Assembly (NCBI GenBank): GCA_963801045.1
Contig: CAWDDC010000004.1
Coordinates: 1,302,001-1,366,000 of the forward strand
Direction: 5' to 3'
DNA: 64,000 nucleotides
DNA from: JACCWP01 sp963801045
GTDB taxonomy: Bacteria; Actinomycetota; Actinomycetes; Propionibacteriales; Nocardioidaceae
Shown piece by piece: positions 56,207 to 64,000 of the stretch. Numbering within the stretch: position 1 is the stretch's first letter; every line of letters starts with the position of its first letter. The notes below the pieces were generated by a model. The model was given only the letters and a program-made list of their open reading frames with translations. It was not told the DNA's origin and did no database searches. The position numbers were made by a program, and so were the translations under genes.

Positions 56207-56971
56207 ATGCCGCTGACGCCCGAGGACGTGCGCAACAAGCGCTTCACGCCTGTACGGCTCCGCGAGGGCTACGACATGGGCGAGGTCGACCAGTTCCTCG
56301 ACGAGGTCGAGGCCGAGCTGGAGCGGCTGACCACCGAGAACTCCGAGCTGCGGACCAAGCTCGAGGCCGCGTCGAGCGCGCCTCCCGCCGCAGCCGAGAC
56401 GACCGCCGTCTCCGCGCCCGAGCCCGAGCCCGAGCCGGCGGTGGTGGCTCCGCCGCCGCCCCCCGCGCCGGAGCCCGTGGTCGAGGCACCCGTGCCGGTC
56501 ATCGCCGCCCCCACCAGCGTGGCCGAGGCGTCCGGGGCGGCCGCCCGGCTGCTCGAGATCGCCGGTCGCAACGCCGACGAGGTCGTGGCCGACGCCAAGA
56601 ACCAGGCCGACTCGATCCTCGCCGAGGCCAAGACCAAGTCCGAGCGGCTCGAGAACGAGTCGCGCGGCAAGGCCGACCGGATGGAGTCCGACGCCCGCGC
56701 CCGGGCCGACAAGCTCGACTCCGAGACCGCCGCGAAGCGGGCCCAGCTGTTCGGTGACCTCGAGCGCGACCGCGACAAGCTGACCCGCGAGGTCGAGCAC
56801 CTGCGGGCCTTCGAGCGCGAGTACCGCAGCCGGCTGAAGAACTACTTCACCGCGCAGCTGGCACAGCTCGAGGGAGACGAGGCCGCCTCCGCGCCGTTGC
56901 CGGGCTCGGAGGGCGACCACACGCCCAAGCGGCTGAAGACGCTGCTGGGCGAGGAGCAGGGCCAGGCCTGA
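56207..56971 (+). CDS. divIVA: Polar growth and division protein DivIVA/Wag31
   Basis: A 254-residue coiled-coil protein. The N-terminal membrane-binding domain is LTPEDVRNKRFTPVRLREGYDMGEVDQFLDEVEAELERL (ends only), with the conserved RLREGYD turn. A proline/glutamate-rich linker (EPEPEPAVVAPPPPPAPEP) is followed by a long second coiled coil (about 105-215). It marks curved membrane and directs polar wall growth in actinobacteria. The start is the ATG with GAGGTG 5 nt upstream. Confidence 0.94.
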   Translation: MPLTPEDVRNKRFTPVRLREGYDMGEVDQFLDEVEAELERLTTENSELRTKLEAASSAPPAAAETTAVSAPEPEPEPAVVAPPPPPAPEPVVEAPVPVIAAPTSVAEASGAAARLLEIAGRNADEVVADAKNQADSILAEAKTKSERLENESRGKADRMESDARARADKLDSETAAKRAQLFGDLERDRDKLTREVEHLRAFEREYRSRLKNYFTAQLAQLEGDEAASAPLPGSEGDHTPKRLKTLLGEEQGQA

Positions 56972-57008
56972 GCCGAACAGGTTCCCGCCCGGCGAGTGCC
57001 TGTCGTTG

Positions 57009-57037
57009 TTGATGCCGTCCGGGCTGCCCCATATCCT
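57009..57037 (+). promoter_or_regulatory. Promoter of the DksA-like gene
   Basis: TTGATG (57009-57014) and TATCCT (57032-57037) are 17 nt apart, a good sigma-70-type promoter. It lies 78 nt before the ATG. Confidence 0.55.
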
Positions 57038-57114
57038 CTCGGCACCTCGGCCGTCTCGGGTGTACGTACCCGGTCGTCCGAGCAGCAGCCGAGGATCTGA
57101 CGAGGGGCGGCACC

Positions 57115-58035
57115 ATGGCCAGGAAGAAGGCCGGCGCAGCGCGGGCCGCCCGGACGGCGGGCGCGGCGAGGAAGACCTCCACCGCGAAGAAGTCGTCGGC
57201 CAAGAAGCCGTCGGCGAAGAAGTCCGCCGCAAAGAGGTCGTCGGCCAAGAAGGCGCCCGCGAAGAAGTCGGCCGCCAAGAAGGCGCCGACGAAGAAGTCC
57301 GCGGCGAAGAAGGCCCCGGCCAAGAAGGCGCCCGCGAAGAAGTCGGCCGCCAAGAAGGCGCCGACGAAGAAGTCCGCGGCGAAGAAGGCGCCGGCCAAGA
57401 AGTCCGCGGCGAAGAAGGCGCCGGCCAAGAAGTCCGCGGCGAAGAAGGCGCCCGCGAAGAAGTCCGCGGCGAAGAAGTCCGCCGCGAAGAAGGCGCCGGC
57501 CAAGAAGTCCGCGGCGAAGAAGGCGCCCGCGAAGAAGGCTCCGGCCAAGAAGACCGCGGCCAAGACCGCGGCCAAGAAGGCGCCGGCCACGAAGGCACCC
57601 GCGACGGCAGCACCCGTGAGGAAGCCGTCCACCCGACGCCGCGGCGCGCTGCCCGTCCTGCCCGGCGAGAAGCCGTGGACCAAGTCCGACCTCGCCGAGG
57701 TACGCGCCGAGCTGCACCTCGAGCGCGACCGGCTGCTGAACGAGATCTCGTCCGCCGAGGAGGACATCGCCACCCTGTTGCGCGACGGAGGCGACGGTGC
57801 CGGTAACGACCAGGCCGACATCGGCTCGAGCGCCCTCGAGCGGGACGCCGAGATGTCGCTTGCCAACAACACCCGGGAGATGCTGTTCCAGGTCGACCGC
57901 GCGCTGGTACGGCTCGACGACGGCAGCTACGGAGTCTGCGAGTCCTGTGGCAACCCCATCGGCAAGCGGCGCCTGATGGCGTTCCCCCGTGCCACACTGT
58001 GCATGACATGCAAGCAACGCCAGGAGCGCCGCTGA
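57115..58035 (+). CDS. DksA/TraR-type zinc-finger protein with histone H1-like N-terminal tail
   Basis: A 306-residue two-part protein. Residues about 20-165 are almost only Lys, Ala, Pro, Ser and Thr, in repeats such as AKKAPAKKSAAKK, like eukaryotic H1 or bacterial HupB tails, and should bind DNA. Residues about 180-306 form a DksA/TraR-like domain: a coiled coil (LAEVRAELHLERDRLLNEI), then NDQADIGSSALERD and the zinc finger CESCGN ... CMTCKQ. The family touches the RNA polymerase secondary channel. The ATG at 57115 is preceded by GAGGGG. The 3' end overlaps lspA. Confidence 0.88.
   Translation: MARKKAGAARAARTAGAARKTSTAKKSSAKKPSAKKSAAKRSSAKKAPAKKSAAKKAPTKKSAAKKAPAKKAPAKKSAAKKAPTKKSAAKKAPAKKSAAKKAPAKKSAAKKAPAKKSAAKKSAAKKAPAKKSAAKKAPAKKAPAKKTAAKTAAKKAPATKAPATAAPVRKPSTRRRGALPVLPGEKPWTKSDLAEVRAELHLERDRLLNEISSAEEDIATLLRDGGDGAGNDQADIGSSALERDAEMSLANNTREMLFQVDRALVRLDDGSYGVCESCGNPIGKRRLMAFPRATLCMTCKQRQERR
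57180..57600 (+). repeat. Repetitive coding DNA for the Lys/Ala/Pro tail
   Basis: Near-identical units such as GCGAAGAAGTCCGCGGCGAA and GGCGCCGGCCAAGAAG recur every 15-30 nt across this stretch. The repetition makes slippage and length variation likely. It also creates long meaningless ORFs on the opposite strand. Confidence 0.85.
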
Positions 58036-58595
58036 CCTCCGAGGCCAGCTCCGACGGTGCCACTCCCACCCGCCGCACGACGATGTTCGTCGTCGTGGCC
58101 CTCGCAGCATGGGCAGCCGACGTGGCGACCAAGGTGCTGGCCGTCGACCTGCTGGCGGACCGGGCGCCCGTCGACGTCGTGCCCGGAGTGCTGTCGCTCA
58201 CCCTCACCCGCAACCCGGGGGCGGCGTTCAGCATCGGCACCGGGCTCACCGTGCCGCTCACCATCGTCGCGTGCGTCGTCGTGGTCGTGGTGATCCGGCT
58301 GGCGGGGCGCATCCGCAGCGCCGGTTGGGCGTGGGCGCTCGGGTTGCTGCTCGGCGGCGCGCTCGGCAACCTCACCGACCGGATCCTGCGCGAGCCGGCC
58401 CCGTTCCGCGGCCACGTCGTCGACTTCCTGCGGCTGCCGAACTGGCCGGTGTTCAACCTCGCCGACTCCTGCATCGTGGTGGCCGCGGTGCTGATCGCCT
58501 GGCTGTCGTTGCGTGGCATCGGGCTGGACGGGTCCCGCCACGCCACCGGCTCGTCGCCGGCCGGGCCCGAGCCCGGCCGGGAGACCGGCGGGTGA
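58008..58595 (+). CDS. lspA: Lipoprotein signal peptidase
   Basis: A 195-residue aspartyl membrane protease (about four helices) that removes signal peptides from prolipoproteins. Diagnostic segments are LTRNPGAAFSIG, LLLGGALGNLTDRIL (first catalytic Asp) and HVVDFLRLPNWPVFNLADSCIV (second Asp in NLADS). The start is uncertain: ATG 58008 lies inside the end of the preceding gene, GTG 57999 is also in frame, and ATG 58083 lies just before the first helix. The stop overlaps the pseudouridine synthase start. Confidence 0.9.
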   Translation: MQATPGAPLTSEASSDGATPTRRTTMFVVVALAAWAADVATKVLAVDLLADRAPVDVVPGVLSLTLTRNPGAAFSIGTGLTVPLTIVACVVVVVVIRLAGRIRSAGWAWALGLLLGGALGNLTDRILREPAPFRGHVVDFLRLPNWPVFNLADSCIVVAAVLIAWLSLRGIGLDGSRHATGSSPAGPEPGRETGG

Positions 58596-59521
58596 CCGAG
58601 CACCGCACCCTGCCGGTGCCCGACGGGCTCGACGGCGACCGTCTCGACAGCGCGCTGGCCCGGATGCTCGGGCTGTCCCGGACCCGGGCGGCCGAGCTGG
58701 TCGACAGTGGTCAGGTCACCCTCGACGGCACCAGCCCGGCGCGGTCCGAGCGTGTACGGGCGGGGTCGTGGCTCGACGTGCGGCTCCCCGCAGCCCCGGA
58801 GCCGGTCACCGTGGTCCCGGCACGGGTCGAGGGGCTGGGGATCGTCCACGACGACGACGATCTCGTGGTCGTGGACAAGCCGGTGGGGGTCGCGGCGCAC
58901 CCGAGCCCGGGCTGGACCGGCCCGACGGTGCTCGGCCACCTCGCCGCCGCCGGAGTGAGCGTGGCGACGTCGGGGGCCGCGGAACGGCAGGGCATCGTGC
59001 ACCGGCTCGACGTCGGCACCAGCGGGCTGATGGTCGTGGCCAAGTCCGAGCGCGCGTACACCGCGCTCAAGCGGGCCTTCCGGGAGCGGACGGTCGACAA
59101 GGTCTACCACGCCCTGGTGCAGGGCCGGCCCGACCCGCTGCGCGGCACCATCGACGCGCCGATCGCCCGGCACCCGCGGCACGACCACCGCTGGGCCGTG
59201 GTGGCCGGCGGCAAACAGGCCGTCACCCACTACGAGACGCTCGAGGCGCACCGCTGGGCCAGCCTGCTCGAGGTCCACCTGGAGACCGGACGGACACACC
59301 AGATCCGGGTGCACATGAGCGCGCTGCGGCACCCGTGCGTCGGTGACCTCACCTACGGCGCGGACCCGGTGCTCGCCGAGCGGCTCGAGCTCGGGCGCCA
59401 GTGGCTGCACGCCGTCCGGCTCGCGTTCGAGCACCCGGGAACCGCGCTGCCGGTCGCCTACGAGTCCGGCTACCCGGCCGACCTGGAGACCGCCCTCGCG
59501 CACGTACGAGACGGCGCGTGA
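58592..59521 (+). CDS. RluA/RluD-family 23S rRNA pseudouridine synthase
   Basis: A 309-residue enzyme with an N-terminal S4 domain (DRLDSALARMLGLSRTRAAELVDSGQVTLDG, ends only) and the catalytic domain. The catalytic Asp lies in HRLDVGTSGLMVVAKSE. VVVDKPVGVAAHPSPG, TGRTHQIRVHMSALRHPCVGD and the C-terminal LHAVRLAFEHPGT are also typical. It most likely modifies large-subunit rRNA; the exact uridines are not shown. The GTG start overlaps the lspA stop. Confidence 0.92.
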   Translation: MTEHRTLPVPDGLDGDRLDSALARMLGLSRTRAAELVDSGQVTLDGTSPARSERVRAGSWLDVRLPAAPEPVTVVPARVEGLGIVHDDDDLVVVDKPVGVAAHPSPGWTGPTVLGHLAAAGVSVATSGAAERQGIVHRLDVGTSGLMVVAKSERAYTALKRAFRERTVDKVYHALVQGRPDPLRGTIDAPIARHPRHDHRWAVVAGGKQAVTHYETLEAHRWASLLEVHLETGRTHQIRVHMSALRHPCVGDLTYGADPVLAERLELGRQWLHAVRLAFEHPGTALPVAYESGYPADLETALAHVRDGA

Positions 59522-60012
59522 GCGACCTGGTGCTGCGGCCGATGGAAGCCGGCGAGGAGCTGGCCGCGCTCCGGGTGCACCTCGACGCCCGCTCCGCCGC
59601 GGTGCAGCGCGGCACGATGCCGCCGACGGTGCACCCGCTCGACGACGCCCCCCGCTGGTTCACCGAGGAGGTGGCCGGCCACCGGGAGATCTGGGTCGCC
59701 GACGACGGGGGAGCCCTGGTGGGGCTGCTGGTGCTCGACACCGCGTTCCTCGACCAGCTCTACGTCGCCCCCGACCGGCAGGGCGAGGGCATCGGCACCG
59801 CGCTGCTCGAGCTGGCCAAGGCGCGGCGCCCCGGCGGCTTCGGGCTGTGGGTGTTCGAGGTCAACACCCCCGCGATCCGGATGTACGAGCGGCACGGCAT
59901 GACCGTGGCCGAGCGCGGTGACGGGTCCGGCAACGTGGAAGGGGAGCCGGACCGGCGGTACGCCTGGTCGGGTTCGAGTGTCGGTGCCGTCGGCGATGAT
60001 CGTCTCGCGTAG
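59518..60012 (+). CDS. GNAT-family N-acetyltransferase
   Basis: A 164-residue acetyltransferase. The acetyl-CoA loop is in LYVAPDRQGEGIGTALLELAKARRPGG, with GLWVFEVNTPAIRMYERHGM as the following strand and helix. The substrate is unknown. It overlaps the pseudouridine synthase gene by 4 nt and ends within a TAGGCT box that may be the dnaE -10. Confidence 0.87.
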   Translation: MSDLVLRPMEAGEELAALRVHLDARSAAVQRGTMPPTVHPLDDAPRWFTEEVAGHREIWVADDGGALVGLLVLDTAFLDQLYVAPDRQGEGIGTALLELAKARRPGGFGLWVFEVNTPAIRMYERHGMTVAERGDGSGNVEGEPDRRYAWSGSSVGAVGDDRLA

Positions 60013-60015
60013 GCT
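60010..60015 (+). promoter_or_regulatory. Possible -10 box of dnaE
   Basis: TAGGCT starts at the stop codon of the GNAT gene, 89 nt before the dnaE ATG. An AGGAGG sequence lies 11 nt before that ATG. Confidence 0.35.
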
Positions 60016-60103
60016 CGGCGGCGCCTTCCCCCTGCCGCCGGCACGGCTCTCGTCCCCTGTGTCGCCGCAGCCCTGACCGCACCGCCAGGAGGCCGCTCCG
60101 CCC

Positions 60104-63100
60104 ATGTCGAGCAACTCGTCGTTCGTGCACCTGCACGTCCACACCGAGTACTCCATGCTCGACGGCGCCGCCCGGCTGCCGGAGCTGTTCGCCCGCACCG
60201 CGGAGCTGCAGATGCCGGCGCTGGCGATGACCGACCACGGCAACGTGTTCGGCGCCTACGACTTCTACGCCAAGGCCCGGTCGGCGGGCGTCAAGCCCAT
60301 CATCGGCCTGGAGGCCTACCTCACCCCGGGCACCGGCCGCGGCGAGCGCCGCCGGGTCCGCTGGAACAACGGCGGCGACGACGACGTGTCCGGGGGCGGC
60401 GCCTACACCCACATGACGCTGCTGGCCGAGAGCACCGCCGGCATGCACAACCTGTTCCGGCTGTCCTCGCGGTCCAGCCTGGAGGGTTTCTTCTACAAGC
60501 CCCGGGCCGACCGTGAGCTGCTCAGCGAGTACTCCTCCGGCCTGATCGGCACGACCGGCTGCCCGTCCGGCGAGGTGCAGACCTGGCTGCGCATCGGCGA
60601 CTACGACAAGGCCCGGCAGGCGGCCAGCGACTTCCGCGACATCTTCGGTCCGGACAGCTTCTTCCTCGAGCTGATGGACCACGGCCTGTCCATCGAGGCC
60701 CGGGTCCGCGACGGGCTGCTGCGGCTCGGGCGCGACCTCGGGCTGCCGATGATCGCCACCAACGACTCCCACTACACCCACCCCGACGACGTCGACTCGC
60801 ACGCGGCGCTGCTGTGCGTGCAGTCGGGCAAGACGCTGGCCGACCCCAACCGGTTCCAGCTCGAGGGCCGCGACTACTACCTCAAGTCGCCCGCCGAGAT
60901 GCGCTCGCTCTGGGAGGACAAGTACGACCTGCCTGAGGCGTGCGACAACACGCTGCTGATCGCCGATCGCTGCGAGGTGACGTTCGACGAGTCCGCCAAC
61001 TACATGCCGCGCTTCCCGGTGCCTGATGGCGAGACCGAGCAGTCGTGGTTCGTCAAGGAGGTGGAGAGGGGGCTGCGGGTCCGCTACCCCCACGGCATCA
61101 CCGACGAGGTCCGGCAGCGTGCCGACTACGAGGTCGGCGTCATCGCGCAGATGGGCTTCGCGGGCTACTTCCTCGTCGTGGCCGACTTCATCAACTGGGC
61201 CAAGGAGAACGGCATCCGCGTCGGTCCGGGCCGAGGGTCCGGTGCCGGGTCGATCGCGGCGTACGCGATGCGCATCACCGACCTCGACCCGCTGCGGCAC
61301 GGCCTGATCTTCGAGCGGTTCCTCAACCCCGAGCGCGTGTCGATGCCCGACTTCGACATCGACTTCGACGAGCGCAGGCGCGGCGAGGTCATCCGTTACG
61401 TCAGTGACAAGTACGGCGACGACCGGGTGGCGCAGATCGTCACCTACGGCACGATCAAGGCGAAGCAGGCGGTCAAGGACGCCGGTCGCGTCCTCGGCTA
61501 CCCGTTCGCGATGGGCGAGCGCATCACCAAGGCGATGCCGGCCTCGGTCATGGGCAAGGACGTCCCGCTGTCGCGGATCTTCGATCCCACCCACTCGCGC
61601 TACGGCGAGGGCGGGGAGTTCCGGGCCCTGGTCGAGTCCGACCCCGACGTCGCCAAGGTGGTCGAGACGGCCAAGGGTCTCGAGGGGCTGAAGCGCCAGT
61701 GGGGCGTGCACGCCGCCGGCGTGATCATGAGCAGCGAGCCGCTGCTCGACGTCATCCCGATCATGCGGCGCGAGCAGGACGGCGCCGTCATCACCCAGTT
61801 CGACTACCCCACCTGCGAAGCCCTCGGGCTGATCAAGATGGACTTCCTGGGGCTGCGCAACCTCACCGTGCTCGACGACGCCCTGGTCAACATCGCGGCC
61901 AACCGGGGCGAGACCGTGGTGCTCGAGGACCTCGAGCTGACCGACCCCGCCACGTTCGCGCTGATGGCACGCGGCGAGACGCTCGGGGTCTTCCAGCTCG
62001 ACGGCGGTCCGATGCGCTCGCTGCTGCGCTCCATGCGCCCCGACTGCTTCGCCGACATCTCCGCGGTCGGGGCGCTGTACCGACCGGGGCCGATGGGCGC
62101 CGACTCGCACAACAAGTACGCCAACCGCAAGAACGGCCGCGAGCCGCTCACCCCGATCCATCCCGAGCTCGCGGAACCGCTGGCCGAGATCCTGAGCGAG
62201 ACCTACGGGCTGCTCGTCTACCAGGAGCAGGTCATCGCGATCGCGCAGCACCTCGCGGGTTACTCCGTCGGGCAGGCCGACCTGCTGCGCAAGGCGATGG
62301 GCAAGAAGAAGCGCGACGTGCTCGACGCCGAGCTGATCCGGTTCACGGCCGGTATGGAGGAGCGCGGGTTCTCCAAGCGCGCGATCACCACCCTGTGGGA
62401 CGTGCTGGTCCCGTTCTCCGACTACGCCTTCAACAAGGCGCACTCGGCGGCCTACGGCGTGGTGTCGTACTGGACCGCCTACCTCAAGGCCAACTACCCG
62501 GCCGAGTACATGGCCGCGCTGCTCACGAGCACCAAGGATGACAAGGACAAGTCCGCCGTCTACCTCGCCGAGTGCCGCCGGATGGGCATCCAGGTGCTGC
62601 CGCCCGACGTCAACGAGTCGGCAGGCACGTTCACCCCCGTCGGCAAGGACATCCGGTTCGGGCTCACGGCGATCCGCAACGTGGGAGCCAACGTCGTCGC
62701 GGGCATCGTGGCCGCCCGCGACGACAAGGGGCGCTACACCGACTTCACCGACTTCCTCGACAAGGTGCCGGTGCTGGTGTGCAACAAGCGGGTCATCGAG
62801 TCGCTCGCCAAGGCGGGCGCGTTCGACTCGCTCGGTCACCGGCGCCGGGCCCTCGTGGCCGTGCACGAGGACGCTGTCGACGCGGTCGTCGACATCAAGC
62901 GCAACGAGGCGATCGGCCAGGACTCGCTGTTCGGCGGCCTCGACGACGACGCGTTCGGCGCGGTGAGCGTGCAGGTGCCCGACATCGACGAGTGGGACAA
63001 GCAGACGCTGCTCGGCTACGAGCGGGAGATGCTCGGCCTGTACGTCTCCGACCACCCGCTGTTCGGTCTCGAGCACGTCCTGTCGGCTGCCAGCGACTGC

Positions 63101-63631
63101 TCCATCGGCACCCTGCTCGGTGACGAGGAGCGCGAGGAGGGCAGCCAGGTCACCGTCGCGGGGATGGTGACGGCGGTGCAGCGCAAGGTCACCAGGAAGG
63201 GCGACACCTGGGCGGTGGTGACCGTCGAGGACCTCGAGGGCGCGCTCAACGTCATGGTCTTCCCGTCCGCCTACCAGCTGGCCGCGCCGATGCTCGTCGA
63301 GGACTCGATGGTCGTCGTGCGCGGGCGGGTCAAGCGCCGCGACGACGTGCCGGAGCTGCACGCCACCGAGCTGCGGGTTCCCGACCTGAGCCGCCGCGAC
63401 GAGGGTCCCGTCGTGATCACACTGCCCGCGGTGCGCTGCACCGCACCGACGGTGGAGCAGCTCAAGGACGTGCTGGCGACTCATCCCGGCGGCACCGAGG
63501 TGCACCTGCGGCTGCAGGCCCGGTCGTCGACCACCCTGATGCGCCTGGACGAGCGGCTTCGGGTCACACCGACCCCGGCGCTGATGGCCGACCTCAAGGC
63601 CCTGCTCGGCCCGCGGTGCCTCACCCGGTGA
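60104..63631 (+). CDS. dnaE: DNA polymerase III alpha subunit (replicative)
   Basis: A 1175-residue C-family polymerase, the main chromosomal replicase. The PHP domain begins SFVHLHVHTEYSMLDGAARL with the intact metal-binding pattern. The palm aspartates are in RVSMPDFDIDFDERRRGEV (about 415-422). GPGRGSGAGSIAAYAM, YQEQVIAIAQHLAGYSVGQADLLRKAMGKK (ends only) and FNKAHSAAYGVVSYWTAYLK are conserved. A helix-hairpin-helix and a C-terminal OB domain (VTVAGMVTAVQRKVTRKGD, about 1012) complete it. Unlike DnaE2 it has no LexA box. The TGA overlaps the next gene. Confidence 0.96.
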   Translation: MSSNSSFVHLHVHTEYSMLDGAARLPELFARTAELQMPALAMTDHGNVFGAYDFYAKARSAGVKPIIGLEAYLTPGTGRGERRRVRWNNGGDDDVSGGGAYTHMTLLAESTAGMHNLFRLSSRSSLEGFFYKPRADRELLSEYSSGLIGTTGCPSGEVQTWLRIGDYDKARQAASDFRDIFGPDSFFLELMDHGLSIEARVRDGLLRLGRDLGLPMIATNDSHYTHPDDVDSHAALLCVQSGKTLADPNRFQLEGRDYYLKSPAEMRSLWEDKYDLPEACDNTLLIADRCEVTFDESANYMPRFPVPDGETEQSWFVKEVERGLRVRYPHGITDEVRQRADYEVGVIAQMGFAGYFLVVADFINWAKENGIRVGPGRGSGAGSIAAYAMRITDLDPLRHGLIFERFLNPERVSMPDFDIDFDERRRGEVIRYVSDKYGDDRVAQIVTYGTIKAKQAVKDAGRVLGYPFAMGERITKAMPASVMGKDVPLSRIFDPTHSRYGEGGEFRALVESDPDVAKVVETAKGLEGLKRQWGVHAAGVIMSSEPLLDVIPIMRREQDGAVITQFDYPTCEALGLIKMDFLGLRNLTVLDDALVNIAANRGETVVLEDLELTDPATFALMARGETLGVFQLDGGPMRSLLRSMRPDCFADISAVGALYRPGPMGADSHNKYANRKNGREPLTPIHPELAEPLAEILSETYGLLVYQEQVIAIAQHLAGYSVGQADLLRKAMGKKKRDVLDAELIRFTAGMEERGFSKRAITTLWDVLVPFSDYAFNKAHSAAYGVVSYWTAYLKANYPAEYMAALLTSTKDDKDKSAVYLAECRRMGIQVLPPDVNESAGTFTPVGKDIRFGLTAIRNVGANVVAGIVAARDDKGRYTDFTDFLDKVPVLVCNKRVIESLAKAGAFDSLGHRRRALVAVHEDAVDAVVDIKRNEAIGQDSLFGGLDDDAFGAVSVQVPDIDEWDKQTLLGYEREMLGLYVSDHPLFGLEHVLSAASDCSIGTLLGDEEREEGSQVTVAGMVTAVQRKVTRKGDTWAVVTVEDLEGALNVMVFPSAYQLAAPMLVEDSMVVVRGRVKRRDDVPELHATELRVPDLSRRDEGPVVITLPAVRCTAPTVEQLKDVLATHPGGTEVHLRLQARSSTTLMRLDERLRVTPTPALMADLKALLGPRCLTR

Positions 63632-64000
63632 GCCGCCGTGCCGCGGTCCTGCTCGGCGTGGTCGTGCCGGTGCTGGTGCTCACGCTCGCCGGTGTCGTCG
63701 GCGGCGCCCTGTGGGTGTGGTGGGCCGACCCCCCGGACGCGGCCGACATCACGCCGGCCACCGCAGAGCTCGAGCTCGGCCAGCTGTTCGGCGTCGAGGT
63801 GCGCTACGCCGTGATCGGGCTGCTGGTCGGGGCGGTCGCCGGTGCCGTGCTGACGTGGCGGCTGCGAACCTGGGGCTGGGTCCTGGTCGTGGGGGTGACG
63901 GTCGGCTCCGGTGCCGCGGCGGCCGTCTCGTACTGGCTGGGCGTGTGGTGGGGTCCCGAACCTGTCACCGGCCTGACCCGCACCGACCTGCTCTCCGGTG
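63628..64000 (+). CDS. Membrane protein, partial (cut by window edge)
   Basis: The frame starts at GTG 63628, overlapping the dnaE stop (GTGA), and is open to the window end, giving the first 124 residues. Three hydrophobic segments are visible (VLLGVVVPVLVLTLAGVVGGA, main part; YAVIGLLVGAVAGAVLTW; WVLVVGVTVGSGAAAAVSYW). The first extracytoplasmic loop has ADPPDAADITPATAELELGQLFGVEVRY. I do not recognise the family with certainty. Translational coupling to dnaE is expected. Confidence 0.75.
   Translation, partial: MSRRAAVLLGVVVPVLVLTLAGVVGGALWVWWADPPDAADITPATAELELGQLFGVEVRYAVIGLLVGAVAGAVLTWRLRTWGWVLVVGVTVGSGAAAAVSYWLGVWWGPEPVTGLTRTDLLSG

Noticed and set aside
56847..57872. Minus-strand ORF of 341 codons with AGAFFAADF repeats opposite the DksA-like gene
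   Set aside because: It is the antisense reading of the Lys/Ala/Pro repeat DNA; the plus strand holds a real promoter, ribosome binding site and zinc-finger domain.
59861..63505. 1214-codon minus-strand ORF opposite dnaE
   Set aside because: It is a GC-rich shadow frame rich in H, G, R, D and V with no family motif; the plus strand encodes an intact DnaE.

Overview
The window is about 72% GC, with GTG starts common, chains of overlapping ATGA/GTGA stop-start junctions and many genes that look leaderless (TANNNT box 6-7 nt before the start codon). Gene content and order point to a high-GC actinobacterium. The order class II DAHP synthase - PknL kinase - Rv2175c-like regulator - polyprenyl synthase - metF - ... 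- DUF3040 - mraZ - rsmH - division/cell-wall genes parallels the Mycobacterium tuberculosis Rv2178c-Rv2145c region. The PASTA-bearing PknL, the DnaE2/DinB island and the YggT-DivIVA-TraR-LspA-RluD-DnaE tail suggest a Nocardioidaceae-like member of the Propionibacteriales; that placement is inference. No rRNA, tRNA, CRISPR array, insertion sequence or prophage was seen.

Region 1 (1-12.9 kb) is metabolic and regulatory. It holds the 3' end of a class II DAHP synthase, an AlaX-type editing protein, threonine aldolase, a sulfotransferase-like protein, a translationally coupled ECF sigma factor/VOC pair, a class I DAHP synthase gene broken by a 1-nt frameshift, the PknL kinase divergent from its likely DNA-binding partner, and a polyprenyl synthase divergent from metF through overlapping -10 boxes. 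Region 2 (12.9-22 kb) carries secreted or envelope proteins: a PGRP-type amidase, an uncharacterised secreted protein and a two-component system with a PepSY target that shares a candidate operator with the regulator gene. Small enzymes and conserved hypotheticals follow.

Region 3 (22-31.4 kb) is a DNA-damage island. Two LexA boxes (TCGAAC-N4-GTTCGA) precede DUF6504/SAV_6107-type genes and dnaE2, and dinB lies downstream. The usual partners imuA' and imuB are not in the window. Region 4 (31.4-37.8 kb) has an L,D-transpeptidase, DUF3040 and a minus-strand MoxR-DUF58-transglutaminase operon.

Region 5 (37.8-59.5 kb) is the division and cell-wall cluster: mraZ, a small membrane ORF, rsmH, ftsL, ftsI, murE, murF, mraY, murD, ftsW, murG, murC, ftsQ, ftsZ, pgeF, yggS, sepF, yggT, divIVA, then a histone-tailed DksA-like protein, lspA and an RluD-type synthase. 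These genes make lipid II, polymerise septal peptidoglycan and place the division ring. The right end holds the replicative polymerase dnaE and the start of a membrane protein. Intergenic regions carry a family of short palindromes related to GGGTTTCNCAAG/CTTGNGAAACCC, tandem repeats of 11 and 23 bp, and a duplicated stem-loop between ftsQ and ftsZ.
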